Shown in pieces: positions 1-8,305 of a stretch of 20,165 nt of DNA. The stretch's first letter is position 1; each line of letters opens with the position of its first letter. A program made the position numbers and the translations under genes. Under the pieces are notes generated by a model, which saw nothing but the letters and a program-made list of their open reading frames with translations, was not told the DNA's origin and did not search any database. The stretch is from Ophiothrix spiculata (lineage: Eukaryota; Echinodermata; Ophiuroidea; Amphilepidida; Ophiotrichidae), in NCBI GenBank assembly GCA_000969725.1, contig JXSR01S017565.1. One strand, 5' to 3'.

Positions 1-115
1 TTGATCAGGCATAGTCATGGAAGCATCAAAGATTACACCAAGGTTCTTCACATTTGACGTAACGTTTTCAAAATAATGAATAACAACTTGCGTCTTAAAT
101 AATTTAACACATATT
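1..115 (-). pseudogene. Non-LTR retrotransposon reverse-transcriptase fragment
   Basis: On the minus strand the first 60 bases read NVKNLGVIFDASMTMPDQ. This matches the segment after the catalytic box in LINE reverse transcriptases of the CR1/L2/jockey type, usually written KNLGVxFD. The frame stays open upstream to about position 115, but similarity fades. The rest of the copy, if any, lies before the window. It is unrelated in position to the LINE at 5989-7073. It is too short to assign to a clade. Confidence 0.6.
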
Positions 116-620
116 GATTAATATAAAGAAAGTATCAATTACTGGTATCAAAGTATCAAAATATTTTAGTAATATTAGTATTGAAATAGTTTCTTTAAAC
201 TGATAAAAGTTAAATAAATATCACATAAAAGTTTACAAAGAAACCACAGAATGAATGTTTAAGAAAGTCAATTTCGTACCTGAAATTAAGCAAACCAGAA
301 CTAACTGCCGAATCCCCTTTCCAGAGTCCATGTCTAAATAATGTTGGATTCTATAATTGTTCAAGAGGTATTTCATTCAATGTCTCTTTGGATCGGAACT
401 ATACATGTATAATGCAAAAATATATTAATGCTCCAAGTTCATAATGAATTACAGGGCAGTCATGCATTACCAGTCTACCGATGTATAATTAATTATATCG
501 CTGAAAAAATCTCTCTTTTTTTTCATGTCTTTTGACATTTTTGAATGTCGAACACATCAAATTAATTAAAAGAAAAATCATTCAGGAATCTAAACCCCGG
601 ATCTGTCGTATACTTCACTT
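116..620. other. AT-rich non-coding stretch
   Basis: I see no exon, RNA gene or repeat structure here beyond short AT-rich runs. It lies upstream of the first recognised exon and is probably intron or intergenic. Confidence 0.4.
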
Positions 621-1828
621 ACCCATTGTGCTAAAAGCATGAAATTTGGCACAGATGTAGAGAAAGGTTATCTTAACAGATCTAGATCATGAGTCGACTC
701 AATTTTTGTCCATGTCGGCCATTTTCCAAGATGGCCGCCAAAATGCCGATTTTCGGCATATTTCGGTAATGTATTAATCAGGTAGAAACTTTATGTTCAA
801 CATTGTTATGGGGAAATGGCTACTGGAGCTATGGCAAATACATCTGACTCCAAGTTATGTTATGTGCATATTTCAAATTCAAAATGGTTGCCAAAATAGC
901 TGATTTTCATTAAAATTAACCAAAAATGCCTGATATCATAAAGAATCAACATAAAATAACATTTAGCGCTACAATAAGATAATTAATGTACCCGGATTAT
1001 AATGTAAGCTTACAGCAAAATCAAACTGGCCAAAATAAGTTTTTATAATTATGCAAACAGCTTATATAGAAGCATCTGAAATAGTATCAAAAAACAAAAC
1101 AAAACACCAATTGTTCAAAATAACGATGTAAAATGGCTTTGAGAGTAACATTAAGATCATTTCTTCCCAAGTGAGAGTGTAAGCATGTTTCAAATTCAAT
1201 ATGAGGTATGTACTATTAGATTCAAAATTCAAAATTATAACAATAAGAACATCTCTTCTGAAATAAGGGAGTTAGATAGTATGCTTCATATCTATCATAG
1301 AGCTTGTACTGGAAGTCAAAGTGGCCGCCAAAATACAATTTCATATACGGTTAAGTTTAACTTAGTTTTTAAAATGTATTACATACATCAAATTATTAAA
1401 ATAATTCATGAACAATGGCTTTGAAGGTAACCAGAGGACCATTCCTTCTCAGAAAAGGGATTGAGCATGTTTGAAATCCAGTATGGAACCCTTATGGAAC
1501 CTGTTTGCTGATATCCAAAATGGCTGCAGAATACAAAACGGATTTTTAAAAGTGAGTTTGAAACTGTATCAAATACTATTAATGCTCAAAATGATTAATG
1601 GAAAATAGCTATATATGGGAGCATTTCTACCCAAATTAGGTTATTAGAACGTTTCAAATCCAATATTTATGTTTGAAAGTTGCTTATATCCATTGTCATA
1701 CATGCAAATGTATTTTAGTGGCCATTTTAACACATGCTAACAACATTATATGGGAAGAAATGTTCCTGTTGTTACCTTTAAAGTCATTTATGTGTTATTT
1801 TGTACTTGGTGTTTTCAATGCTGTTTCA

Positions 1829-2115
1829 AAAAAAAAAAAAAAAGAACTCTGTCTCAGCTTACTTACGGTCAAAACCCTAAGTGCTATGTGTTTTTTCTTT
1901 ATAGTAAAAAGGGCTACGCGGACGCGGAAATACCCTCCAAATTTTTTATTGCATTTTTTTGGCCACTATTTTTTTTCGCGGCCGTTTATTTTACTTTTTT
2001 CTCTCGATGTAAGAAAAAGTTTTTAAAAAAGCAAAAAATCTCCCGAAAACCTTAAAATTCGAATTTTTCACCAAATGCGCGCGGGAAGCTGAGACAGAGT
2101 TCTTTTTTCTTTGAC
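1829..2115. mobile_element. Foldback/MITE-like insert in the satellite
   Basis: The ends carry an inverted repeat: aagaactctgtctcagctt at about 1842-1860 and its reverse complement at about 2087-2105, both extended outward by A-rich or T-rich tracts. Removing the segment restores the roughly 180-bp spacing of satellite landmarks on either side, which supports insertion. The interior has no coding sequence. Target-site duplication is not clear because the flank is homopolymeric. Confidence 0.7.
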
Positions 2116-2376
2116 ATACGCTTATTTCTTGTGCATTAAATAGTATTTTAATGGCCATTTTGGATCTCAGTAAAGGATCCATATTTAATTGGAACACGCC
2201 AACACCTTTGTTTGGCTAAAATATTCTTATTGTTACTCTGAAAGCCATTTCCATCGATTATTTTGAACATGTCCTGTTCTTGATACACTTTCAAAGTCAC
2301 TTAACACATTTTGTTTAGCATAAAATGGTATTTTGGTGGCTATTTGGAATTTCATAACAGGCTCCATATTGTCTTT

Positions 2377-2935
2377 GAAACATGCTAACACCCTTCTTTT
2401 GGAAGAAATGATCCTATATTGTTACCCTCAAAGTGTCCATATAATTATTTGAAACATGCTAACACCCTTCTTTTGGAAGAAATGATCCTATATTGTTACC
2501 CTCAAAGTGTCCATATAATTATTTGAAACATGCTAACACCCTTCTTTTGGAAGAAATGATCCTATATTGTTACCCTCAAAGTGTCCATATAATTATTTGA
2601 AACATGCTAACACCCTTCTTTTGGAAGAAATGATCCTATATTGTTACCCTCAAAGTGTCCATATAATTATTTGAAACATGCTAACACCCTTCTTTTGGAA
2701 GAAATGATCCTATATTGTTACCCTCAAAGTGTCCATATAATTATTTGAAACATGCTAACACCCTTCTTTTGGAAGAAATGATCCTATATTGTTACCCTCA
2801 AAGTGTCCATATAATTATTTGAAACATGCTAACACCCTTCTTTTGGAAGAAATGATCCTATATTGTTACCCTCAAAGTGTCCATATAATTATTTGAAACA
2901 TGCTAACACCCCTCTTTGGGAAGAAATGAGCCTAT
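2377..2935. repeat. 74-bp tandem repeat, seven identical copies plus a partial
   Basis: Units begin gaaacatgctaacaccc at 2377, 2451, 2525, 2599, 2673, 2747 and 2821, with an eighth, diverged copy from 2895. The seven full units look identical base for base, whereas the surrounding satellite units are well diverged. The 74-bp unit is a piece of the surrounding satellite, so this is a recent local amplification. Assembly or slippage artefact cannot be excluded. Confidence 0.95.
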
Positions 2936-3301
2936 AAAAACGTAATTTGACTGACATTTTTCATGTTTTGGATATGAAAGATGCTAACACCCTTATTTGG
3001 GAAGCAATGCTCCTATTGTTACCCACAAAGATACTGTTTCGAAGTGCCAATTTTTGTACATAGAAACACATTTTGACGATCATTTTGGATCTCAGTACAG
3101 GTCCCACATTGGATTTGAAACATGCTCACACCCTTGTTTGGAAAGAAGGGCTCCTATTGTTACCCAGTTTCCGTCAATTATTTTGAACATAACTTAAAAC
3201 ATCATTAACAAACCGCAGGGTTTAAAACTCCGAGTTAAATCCTTGCGGCATGATTGTGACGTTGCAATAACGGTTGTTTAACAGTATTACAATATTTTCA
3301 G

Positions 3302-3514
3302 ATTGTTCAGATAAATGGACTTATTTCCGAGGTCAGTGTTACAGAGTGTTCGACAACAACGACCCACTTAGTTGGTATGACGCAGAAACAAGATGCGCGG
3401 ATGAAGATGCCCATCTTGTTAGTATCCGAGATGAGACTGATATGAACTTCATACATTCTTTGATTATTTCAACCCTTCAAGAACATATTTCACCGCCACT
3501 CACTATTTTCATAG
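3302..3514 (+). CDS. Exon 1 of window: N-terminal half of the CTLD
   Basis: This exon encodes residues 2-71 of the model plus one base of residue 72. It starts after a T-rich tract ending in cag (3299-3301) and ends at ag|gtaaga, phase 1 on both sides. The protein opens CSDKWTYFRGQCYRVF, the extra N-terminal cysteine pair (C2, C13) of long-form C-type lectin domains. The helix-1 motif WYDAETRCADEDAHLVSI with C32 follows. Near the end comes FIG, the start of the family's WIGL core motif, whose glycine is split by the intron. The partner of C32 should be C147 in the third CTLD exon. An ATG at 3274 is in frame but lies upstream of the acceptor in the polypyrimidine region, so I do not treat it as a start. 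Earlier exons presumably lie before the window, because the first codon is split. Confidence 0.9.
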
Positions 3515-3662
3515 GTAAGAATGTTCAAGTGATCATGGTGACTTTAATGAGTACAAGATGAAGTAATCGAATAACCTTTTTCTATATATATTTTAAATAA
3601 TGTGAAGCGCTTAGTGAGTTTTAAATCGCTGTATTTTTTCCTTCCTTACCCTTTATATTCAG

Positions 3663-4028
3663 TCCAAAAAATAAATTGTTTGGTTGTTCTCAACTGTTTT
3701 TTTAGCATGTGCGGGCGGGCGGATTTTTTAAAATATTTTTTGTCTTAAATGTAATGTAAAGCTACACCAAATTATGGCCTCTATAAAGATAAAAATAAGT
3801 CTACTGTACCGAAAAAACTCTTTATACAACTTTTAAAACAGTATTAAAATGTGAACAAAATGAAAACAACAAAATATTTTTAAAAGATCAAAATTCTCAA
3901 AGAAAAACACACCCTGAAATCGGAAAATTAGGCGAGATATACTTTTTAAAAGCTAAAGCTTTTTTCCAGTTCTGAAAAATAGGGGCGGGATGTGGAGGAC
4001 AACCAAACAACTTTAATTTCTTTGTTTT
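3663..4028. mobile_element. Foldback element in intron 1
   Basis: An inverted repeat of about 30 bp bounds the segment: aaattgtttggttgttctc at 3673-3691 and its imperfect complement gaggacaaccaaacaacttt from 3995. The interior is A/T-rich with no open frame. Exact ends and target-site duplication are uncertain. It lies between CTLD exons 1 and 2. Confidence 0.6.
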
Positions 4029-4149
4029 GGTAAGAAAATTTTCTTACGATATTGAAATCGGTTTACCGGCCGCAAATCTGAAACAACTGATTTTATTTTT
4101 TTAACCGATTTAAGTTTCGTTCCTAGTCCTACACGCCGCTAGCGGATTC

Positions 4150-4440
4150 GCGCAGTGGTTTTCATATTCGGACTAGCGTAGTGGTTTTCATATTCGAACT
4201 AGCGCAGTGGTTTTCATAATCGAACTAGCGCAGTGGTTTTCAAATTCGGACTAGCGCAGTGTATTCAATTTTCGAACTAGTGTGTATCTTATTGACAAAT
4301 TCGGACTAGCATAGTGTCGGACTTAGGCAGTGGTTTTCATTTTCGGACTGACGCACCTCTATGGTAGGAAAAGTGTTAAGTCGGACTAGCGCCGGGTCGG
4401 ACTACTGACGTGTCGGACTAACGGCGTGTGTCGGACTATT
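4150..4440. repeat. 26-bp minisatellite
   Basis: The unit is approximately cggactagcgcagtggtttt plus cat(a/t)tt. The cagtgg/tagtgg landmark falls at 4153, 4179, 4205, 4231 and 4257, exactly 26 bp apart. Copies then degrade, with only cggact(a/g) landmarks left up to about 4440. It ends 145 bp before CTLD exon 2. Confidence 0.9.
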
Positions 4441-4585
4441 TGGATCCACCCGTAGCTTTCGTGAGTATCAGAAATGTTAAAGAGAGCGGCAGTGTGGGGG
4501 TCATGGAACACTCCCATATATTTGCCTTTATCATCTGCCTCCGGTACGATCCGTTTTTAATCAACAGACCCCATTTTATTTTCAG

Positions 4586-4670
4586 GTTTAAAACTGCATC
4601 ATGGTGAATGGATACATAGGTGGTCTGATGGTAGACCATTGAGCTATACTGACTGGCATGCGCCTAGAAC
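4586..4670 (+). CDS. Exon 2 of window: central CTLD strand
   Basis: The acceptor is attttcag (ending 4585) and the donor is aac|gtaaga. The exon enters in phase 1 and leaves in phase 2. It completes the WIGL-type glycine, giving IGLKLHHGEWIHRWSDG and then RPLSYTDWHAPR. W-x-D-G followed by P-L-x-Y-T-x-W is the classic central CTLD signature (residues 84-95 here). The phase-2 exit matters: of the downstream candidates, only the acceptor at 7333 continues the frame. Direct splicing to 9348 would hit a stop after about ten codons. Confidence 0.9.
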
Positions 4671-4885
4671 GTAAGATATTGTATAAACCATGTGGAATTT
4701 CAGAAATAATACTGTTCTCTATTATCATTGAGAAATTGTAATTATAATGTAATTATGTTGCAGGGTAAAATACAGGAGACTATTAAAGACAAAATTGCTC
4801 ATAAAATTAGAATTAGTTTGTGAAAACAAAATGTTTAAAAATCTATCGACTATTCTCCTTTGGAGACACTTATATATCATATTAA

Positions 4886-5491
4886 CCCTTATTCTCCTAA
4901 ACTATTTTTTGTAACACGTCCTCCGAAGGGTAGGCTGTTCCCCCTAATATTTTAGAACAAGACCCCCTATGAACTTGGTTTTGCTATTAGGTATGATCCT
5001 CCCCTATCCAACGATACCAAGATCATTAAAATCGGTCAAGGCGGTACGTAATTATGACGTCATAAAGTATATACTTTTGGATTGGAAAATCAGGCAAAAC
5101 TGCGTATGGCAAAATTGGCCACCAAAATAAAAATTTTGCTATAAAAGTTCTAAATAACGGATTTTCGTCACGTTTTGTGCTAATTAAGAAGGAAAATGAT
5201 GATTCAATTATGTCTTGTAAATTTGAGTCTTATAGCGTGCATACAATTTCTAAAATGGCGACTTAAAATTTTCCGGGGCTTCACCAACCCCCCTACACCT
5301 CAACTTTGACGGCCTACCCTAACCCCACCTTAGGTGGTACCCCTGATTTTTTCATCAAAATGACCGCAAAGGATGTAAAAGAGATTACCCAAATGCCTGG
5401 GGTCGGTAGCTTTTGCGTTTTTATGCAGCGGGGAAAAACCTAGGGGGGGGGGGGGGGGGTTGCAACCCCCCCCCCCCCGGGTAGACGAGGG
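4886..5491 (+). mobile_element. piggyBac-like MITE, copy 1
   Basis: The element is flanked by TTAA at 4882-4885 and 5492-5495. The ends are ccctta on the left and ccctcgtcta (reverse complement) on the right. TTAA duplication with CCC-starting ends is characteristic of the piggyBac superfamily. It is homologous and co-linear with 18705-19337: shared blocks include accaagatcat, tacgtaattatgacgtca, ttataaaagttctaaat and gacggcctacc. Near the right end is a G17-ttgcaa-C13 hairpin (5443-5478). There is no transposase. Confidence 0.8.
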
Positions 5492-5497
5492 TTAAAC

Positions 5498-5977
5498 CAT
5501 AAGAAACTACATGGACTACAAAAAACCTAATAATCCTACAGACACACGCACATAAATGGCGTAGATAACAGGCTGCGCCCTCTGAGGTTTCTTAAAATTA
5601 TTTCAATATTTACCACCCCGCATCCACAATACCGCGTTGCACTAGAAAACAGCATAATATGATAATTTTTGCGTTTGAAGTTTGAAATGGGAACACTTCT
5701 CATAATAACAACAACATCACGAAACGTACAAATAACGTACGAATAACCGTACACTGTTTGGTAATTGATATACATGTATTCCAATGATCAAACACATTGT
5801 ACGCTATTCGTACGTTTTGGCTCTATACGGTGATGTGTGACAGAGCCTTTCTTATCCCTCAAAATTTCACCTCAAGAGTCTTTTTATTTAGGTAATTGGT
5901 ATACCTATTTTCTATATATTGTTTACATAACAACATCATCCCAAGAGCTGCATTATTTGTTTTGCCTCTGGAGAATA
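5498..5977. other. Intron 2 middle part with a short hairpin
   Basis: There is no exon-like sequence. An inverted repeat lies at about 5735-5815: cgtacgaataaccgtacac and, downstream, the imperfect complement ttgtacgctattcgtacg, separated by about 35 bp. This could be a small foldback relic. Confidence 0.5.
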
Positions 5978-5988
5978 AATATGAAGTT
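5978..5988. repeat. Left target-site duplication of the LINE
   Basis: The 11-mer aatatgaagtt here is repeated exactly at 7074-7084, directly bounding the LINE-derived sequence on both sides. Confidence 0.8.
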
Positions 5989-6331
5989 GCTTACTTGCTT
6001 AGGTCGGGTCCTGTTCCCGAATGCTGATGGCCCTCCACACACTTCTGTCCAGCATAGCTGTCCTCACCTCTGATGCCTCCAGTCCTGTATCTAGTCTGAG
6101 TTGGTCTATGTAGGTGAGAGATGATCTGCCTGTCTTTCTCTTCCCGTGTTCAGTCTCCAAAATAATAGCTCTGAAACAGCTTCATCAGTACTCCTGCAGC
6201 AATGTCCAGCAAAGCTTAGCCTTCTTTCCCTGATCTTATCACTTAACTTAGGCAGGTCCCCATACAACTGCTGATTTGTCATGTGCTGTTTCCAATGAAC
6301 ATTGAAAACAGTTCTGAGGAGTCTGGTCAGG
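5989..6331 (-). pseudogene. LINE ORF C-terminal region, frameshifted
   Basis: The minus-strand frame reads TRLLRTVFNVHWKQHMTNQQ, then LYGDLPKLSDKIRERRLSFA and GHCCRSTDEAV. This is the region downstream of the reverse transcriptase in many invertebrate LINEs (tN-x-LYG-x-lp and reRRlxfaGHcxR). After LLFW one base appears to be missing near 6155-6158. In the next frame the protein resumes as HGKRKTGRSSLTYIDQL and continues to RSVWRAISIREQDPT and a stop at 5999-6001. It is therefore inactive. A typical element continues with almost no 3' untranslated sequence, as here. Confidence 0.8.
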
Positions 6332-7073
6332 AGTTTGGCAATTCGAAGACTTATTGAGGGAGTAAAAGAAAAGCAACTTCCAGCAATAATAACATTCATT
6401 GACTTTCGAAAAGCCTTCGATACCATCCATAGAGGCAAGATGCTGAAAATTTTGAAGGCATATGGCATACCCGAGCAGTTTGTAAATGCAATTGGCGGAA
6501 TGTATGAAAACACCATGGCAAAGGTTATATCACCAGATGGAGAGACCGACCTCTTTGAAATTTTGGCTGGTGTTCTGCAGGGAGACACGCTTGCACCATA
6601 TTTATTTGTTATAGTTCTGGACCACGCCTTGAAAATGGCAATAGATGGCAAGGAAGAGGAATTGGGTTTTCAACTAGAAAAGCGAAGAAGTAGGCGAATC
6701 GGTCCAAAAATTATCACAGACCTGTTGAATAGAGTGGAGACATCGGTAGGAAGGGTCGGACTAAGGATGAATGCAGGCAAAACAAAATATATGTCCTTCA
6801 ACCACAGTTGCACTAACATCCATACATTAGATGGTACAGCACTGGAGAATGTTACTGACTTTAAGTACTTGGGAGCATATATGGAAAGCTCTGAGAAAGA
6901 TATAAAAGTCCGCAAGGCAGCAGCATGGAGAGCATGTGGCAAACTTCATAAGATCTGGAAGTCTAGCCTACCCAGAAAATTCAAATACAGACTATTTGCT
7001 GCTACTGTAGAGTCTGTGCTACTCTACGGCTGTGAAGCCTGGACAATCACACCTAAGCTCTCAAAAAGCATAG
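6332..7073 (+). pseudogene. LINE reverse-transcriptase core, missing the FADD box
   Basis: The frame is open from 6302 and runs past the element end to 7138. It reads LAIRRLIEGVKEKQLPAI, FIDFRKAFDTIHR (catalytic Asp at 6401), LAGVLQGDTLAPYLFVIV and, later, LRMNAGKTKYMSF and LLYGCEAWTITPKL. These are standard palm, finger and thumb motifs of a non-LTR reverse transcriptase. Where the (F/Y)ADD catalytic box should be, ITDL runs straight into LNRVE at 6722-6727, an apparent in-frame deletion. There is no start, endonuclease or N-terminal region. The clade cannot be named safely. Confidence 0.88.
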
Positions 7074-7084
7074 AATATGAAGTT
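7074..7084. repeat. Right target-site duplication of the LINE
   Basis: This is an exact copy of the 11-mer aatatgaagtt at 5978-5988. Confidence 0.8.
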
Positions 7085-7138
7085 ACGTATGGGTTTAACC
7101 TCTCAAACTGCATTTCAGACGACAATGTCAAAAAATAA

Positions 7139-7198
7139 ACTCTCAGTCGGTAGAGCGTGATAATAAAAGTAGTACCAAGGACCCAGGTTCGATTCTTT
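7139..7198 (+). other. tRNA-derived fragment
   Basis: It contains an A-box-like tract (agtcggtagagcg, from about 7144) and a B-box-like tract (ggttcgattc, from about 7185) at tRNA spacing, with aggacccaggttcgatt as the T arm. The acceptor and anticodon stems do not pair. It is probably a SINE head or tRNA pseudogene, not a functional tRNA. Confidence 0.55.
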
Positions 7199-7332
7199 GA
7201 TGTTTAGTGATTTTTTTCACTATCTGTCATTTATATTATTGGTAGTCAGTTTAAAATTCATATCAGATTATAATTTCATCGCATGTCTAAACTTATTCAA
7301 TATCTTTCTTTATCTTGGTTTAATGTACTTAG

Positions 7333-7490
7333 TGGCCAAGGCTGGGAAGAACGTCAGCCTGACGGAGGAATCTTGGAGTTATGCGTCTGTATTGTGATGA
7401 CGAACTACCACTCGTCAGACCATTGGCATGATTTGCCTTGTGTGTCTAGTAATGAAGTCGCCCAATATATGTGTATGAAACTATCAGCTA
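7333..7490 (+). CDS. Exon 3 of window: C-terminal CTLD with QPD and WHD motifs
   Basis: The acceptor is gtacttag (ending 7332), phase 2, and the donor is gcta|gtaagt, phase 1. Residues 101-152 carry the rest of the lectin fold: GQGWEERQPDGG with a QPD tripeptide (108-110) where sugar-binding CTLDs have EPN or QPD, then ELCVCI, HWHDLPC and QYMCMK. In known C-type lectins QPD goes with galactose-type ligands, and the WND tripeptide supplies two ligands of calcium site 2. Here WND reads W-H-D (131-133), so one ligand (Asn to His) is lost and sugar binding is uncertain. Cysteines 117 and 136, and 147 with C32, match the conserved disulfides. C119 is an extra cysteine without an obvious partner. 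The last 61 bases of this exon are the first unit of a decayed tandem repeat that runs on into the intron. Confidence 0.9.
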
Positions 7491-7686
7491 GTAAGTTTGA
7501 TTTGCCATGTATGTCTAGTAAGCGCAATATATGAAACCACCAACCATTGAGTATGATTTGCCATGCGTTTCTAGAAATGAAGTTACCCAATATATGAAAC
7601 CACCAGCCAGTGAGTATGATTTGCTGTGTGAGTCTAGTAATGAAGATGTCCAATATATATGTATGAAACCATCAGCCAGTGAATAC
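7430..7686. repeat. Tandem duplication of an exon 3' end and its splice donor, four units
   Basis: The units start at 7430, 7499, 7555 and 7618 and are 69, 56, 63 and 69 bp long. Each begins gatttgc, the codons from Asp133 of the CTLD. Unit 1 is the end of exon 3 plus the first 8 intron bases. Unit 4 still reads DLLCESSNEDVQYICMK, a good CTLD ending. Unit 3 lacks two codons within the CxCMK region. Unit 2 has lost 13 bp and shifts into a stop (7532-7534). Splice-donor relics sit at the same place in each: gtaagt in unit 1, gtgagt in unit 3, gtgaat in unit 4, and none in unit 2. Only the unit 1 donor keeps the frame, so I end exon 3 there. Confidence 0.85.
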
Positions 7687-7792
7687 GATATCCACAATAA
7701 TGATTATAAATTGAGCGTAAGGCTTAAAGAAAACTAAAAGCCAGTGAATATTATGTGTCCGAATCTTGCATTATTCAAACGTTGCCTTACTT

Positions 7793-8041
7793 TGCCTTAC
7801 AAAGTAAAAACGCAGTATGTGCATTTATAAATATAGAAAATACTTCCATTAAGTATGCAATTTCAATATAATCAAATCCCATGCTAGAAGGCTGTATGTA
7901 GAAATATTTGATATCGTATCTATACAGCCTTAAATTATGCAAGAGCATTGGTCTTCTTTTCCTGAAGGAGTTCTCCAAGGGAAAAAGAAGTAGCTTACAA
8001 TTGATCTGTAATGCACATTCTGCGTTTTACTTTGCTAGGCA
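7793..8041 (-). mobile_element. Short inverted-repeat MITE, family A copy 1
   Basis: The ends are inverted repeats of about 33 bp: tgccttacaaagtaaaaacg on the left and the near-complement ending gttttactttgctaggca on the right. On the minus strand it is homologous to 16332-16585, with shared blocks around cccttggagaa, aaggctgta and gcatgggat. There is no transposase. It lies in the intron after CTLD exon 3. Confidence 0.75.
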
Positions 8042-8305
8042 GAACTGTCGGCACGAGTGTCTCGTGTGTCTAATAACTAATGCCTAAAATATGTGATGGC
8101 TCACCCCGAAAGGGCGGATTTTGCAGATTATATCAATATTAATTTTATCATTTCATCTGTCAGAGCATTTTCTAAGCTCTAAAATGACACCTTACTTTTT
8201 GAAATTGTTCAAGGCGATCAAATTTTACAACAGAAAATCTGCTGGACATTCATATTATTTTCTTTATTTTTTTGCTGCCTATTTTCATCAGTTTCTCGAA
8301 AACTG

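Larger units (their letters stand above)
620..3210. repeat. Head-to-head array of diverged satellite-like units
   Basis: A degenerate unit recurs with landmarks such as ccattttggat, tttgaaacatgctaacaccc, ttgggaagaaatg and tattgttaccc. Before about 1660 the units appear as their reverse complement (for example 1399-1530); after about 1680 they are in direct orientation. Landmark spacing in the direct half is near 180 bp (1733, 2195 after removing a 286-bp insert, 2381). Short open frames at 1185, 1673, 1750 and 2997 fall inside it and are not coding. Confidence 0.75.
5989..7073 (-). mobile_element. 5'-truncated LINE copy with a 5' inversion (twin priming)
   Basis: The segment between the 11-bp duplications consists of two parts of one LINE open reading frame in opposite orientations. 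Positions about 6331 down to 5989 on the minus strand hold the C-terminal region and 3' end. Positions about 6332-7073 on the + strand hold the reverse-transcriptase core. Read on the minus strand, an inverted upstream part is followed by the sense 3' part. The core breaks off at a point (ITPKLSKSIE) that in related elements lies only a few residues before the point where the other part begins (TRLLRTVFNV). That arrangement is the hallmark of twin-primed insertion. The 3' end is a short (TAAGCAAG)-type tail, not poly(A), and includes the stop codon. Confidence 0.8.

Noticed and set aside
1673-2055. Overlapping open frames of about 100 residues
   Set aside because: They run through satellite units, a poly(A) run and a foldback element; the peptides are low-complexity.
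2377-2935. Regular direct repeats resembling a CRISPR array
   Set aside because: There are no variable spacers: the whole 74-bp unit repeats identically, and the genome is eukaryotic.
3274-3301. ATG at 3274 as the start of a lectin protein
   Set aside because: It lies in the polypyrimidine/acceptor region, and all LDLa exons share the same split-codon phase, so an upstream exon is more likely.
7531-7737. 68-residue open frame with peptide repeats as a separate small gene
   Set aside because: It is made of decayed copies of the exon 3 end and has no start context or splice support.
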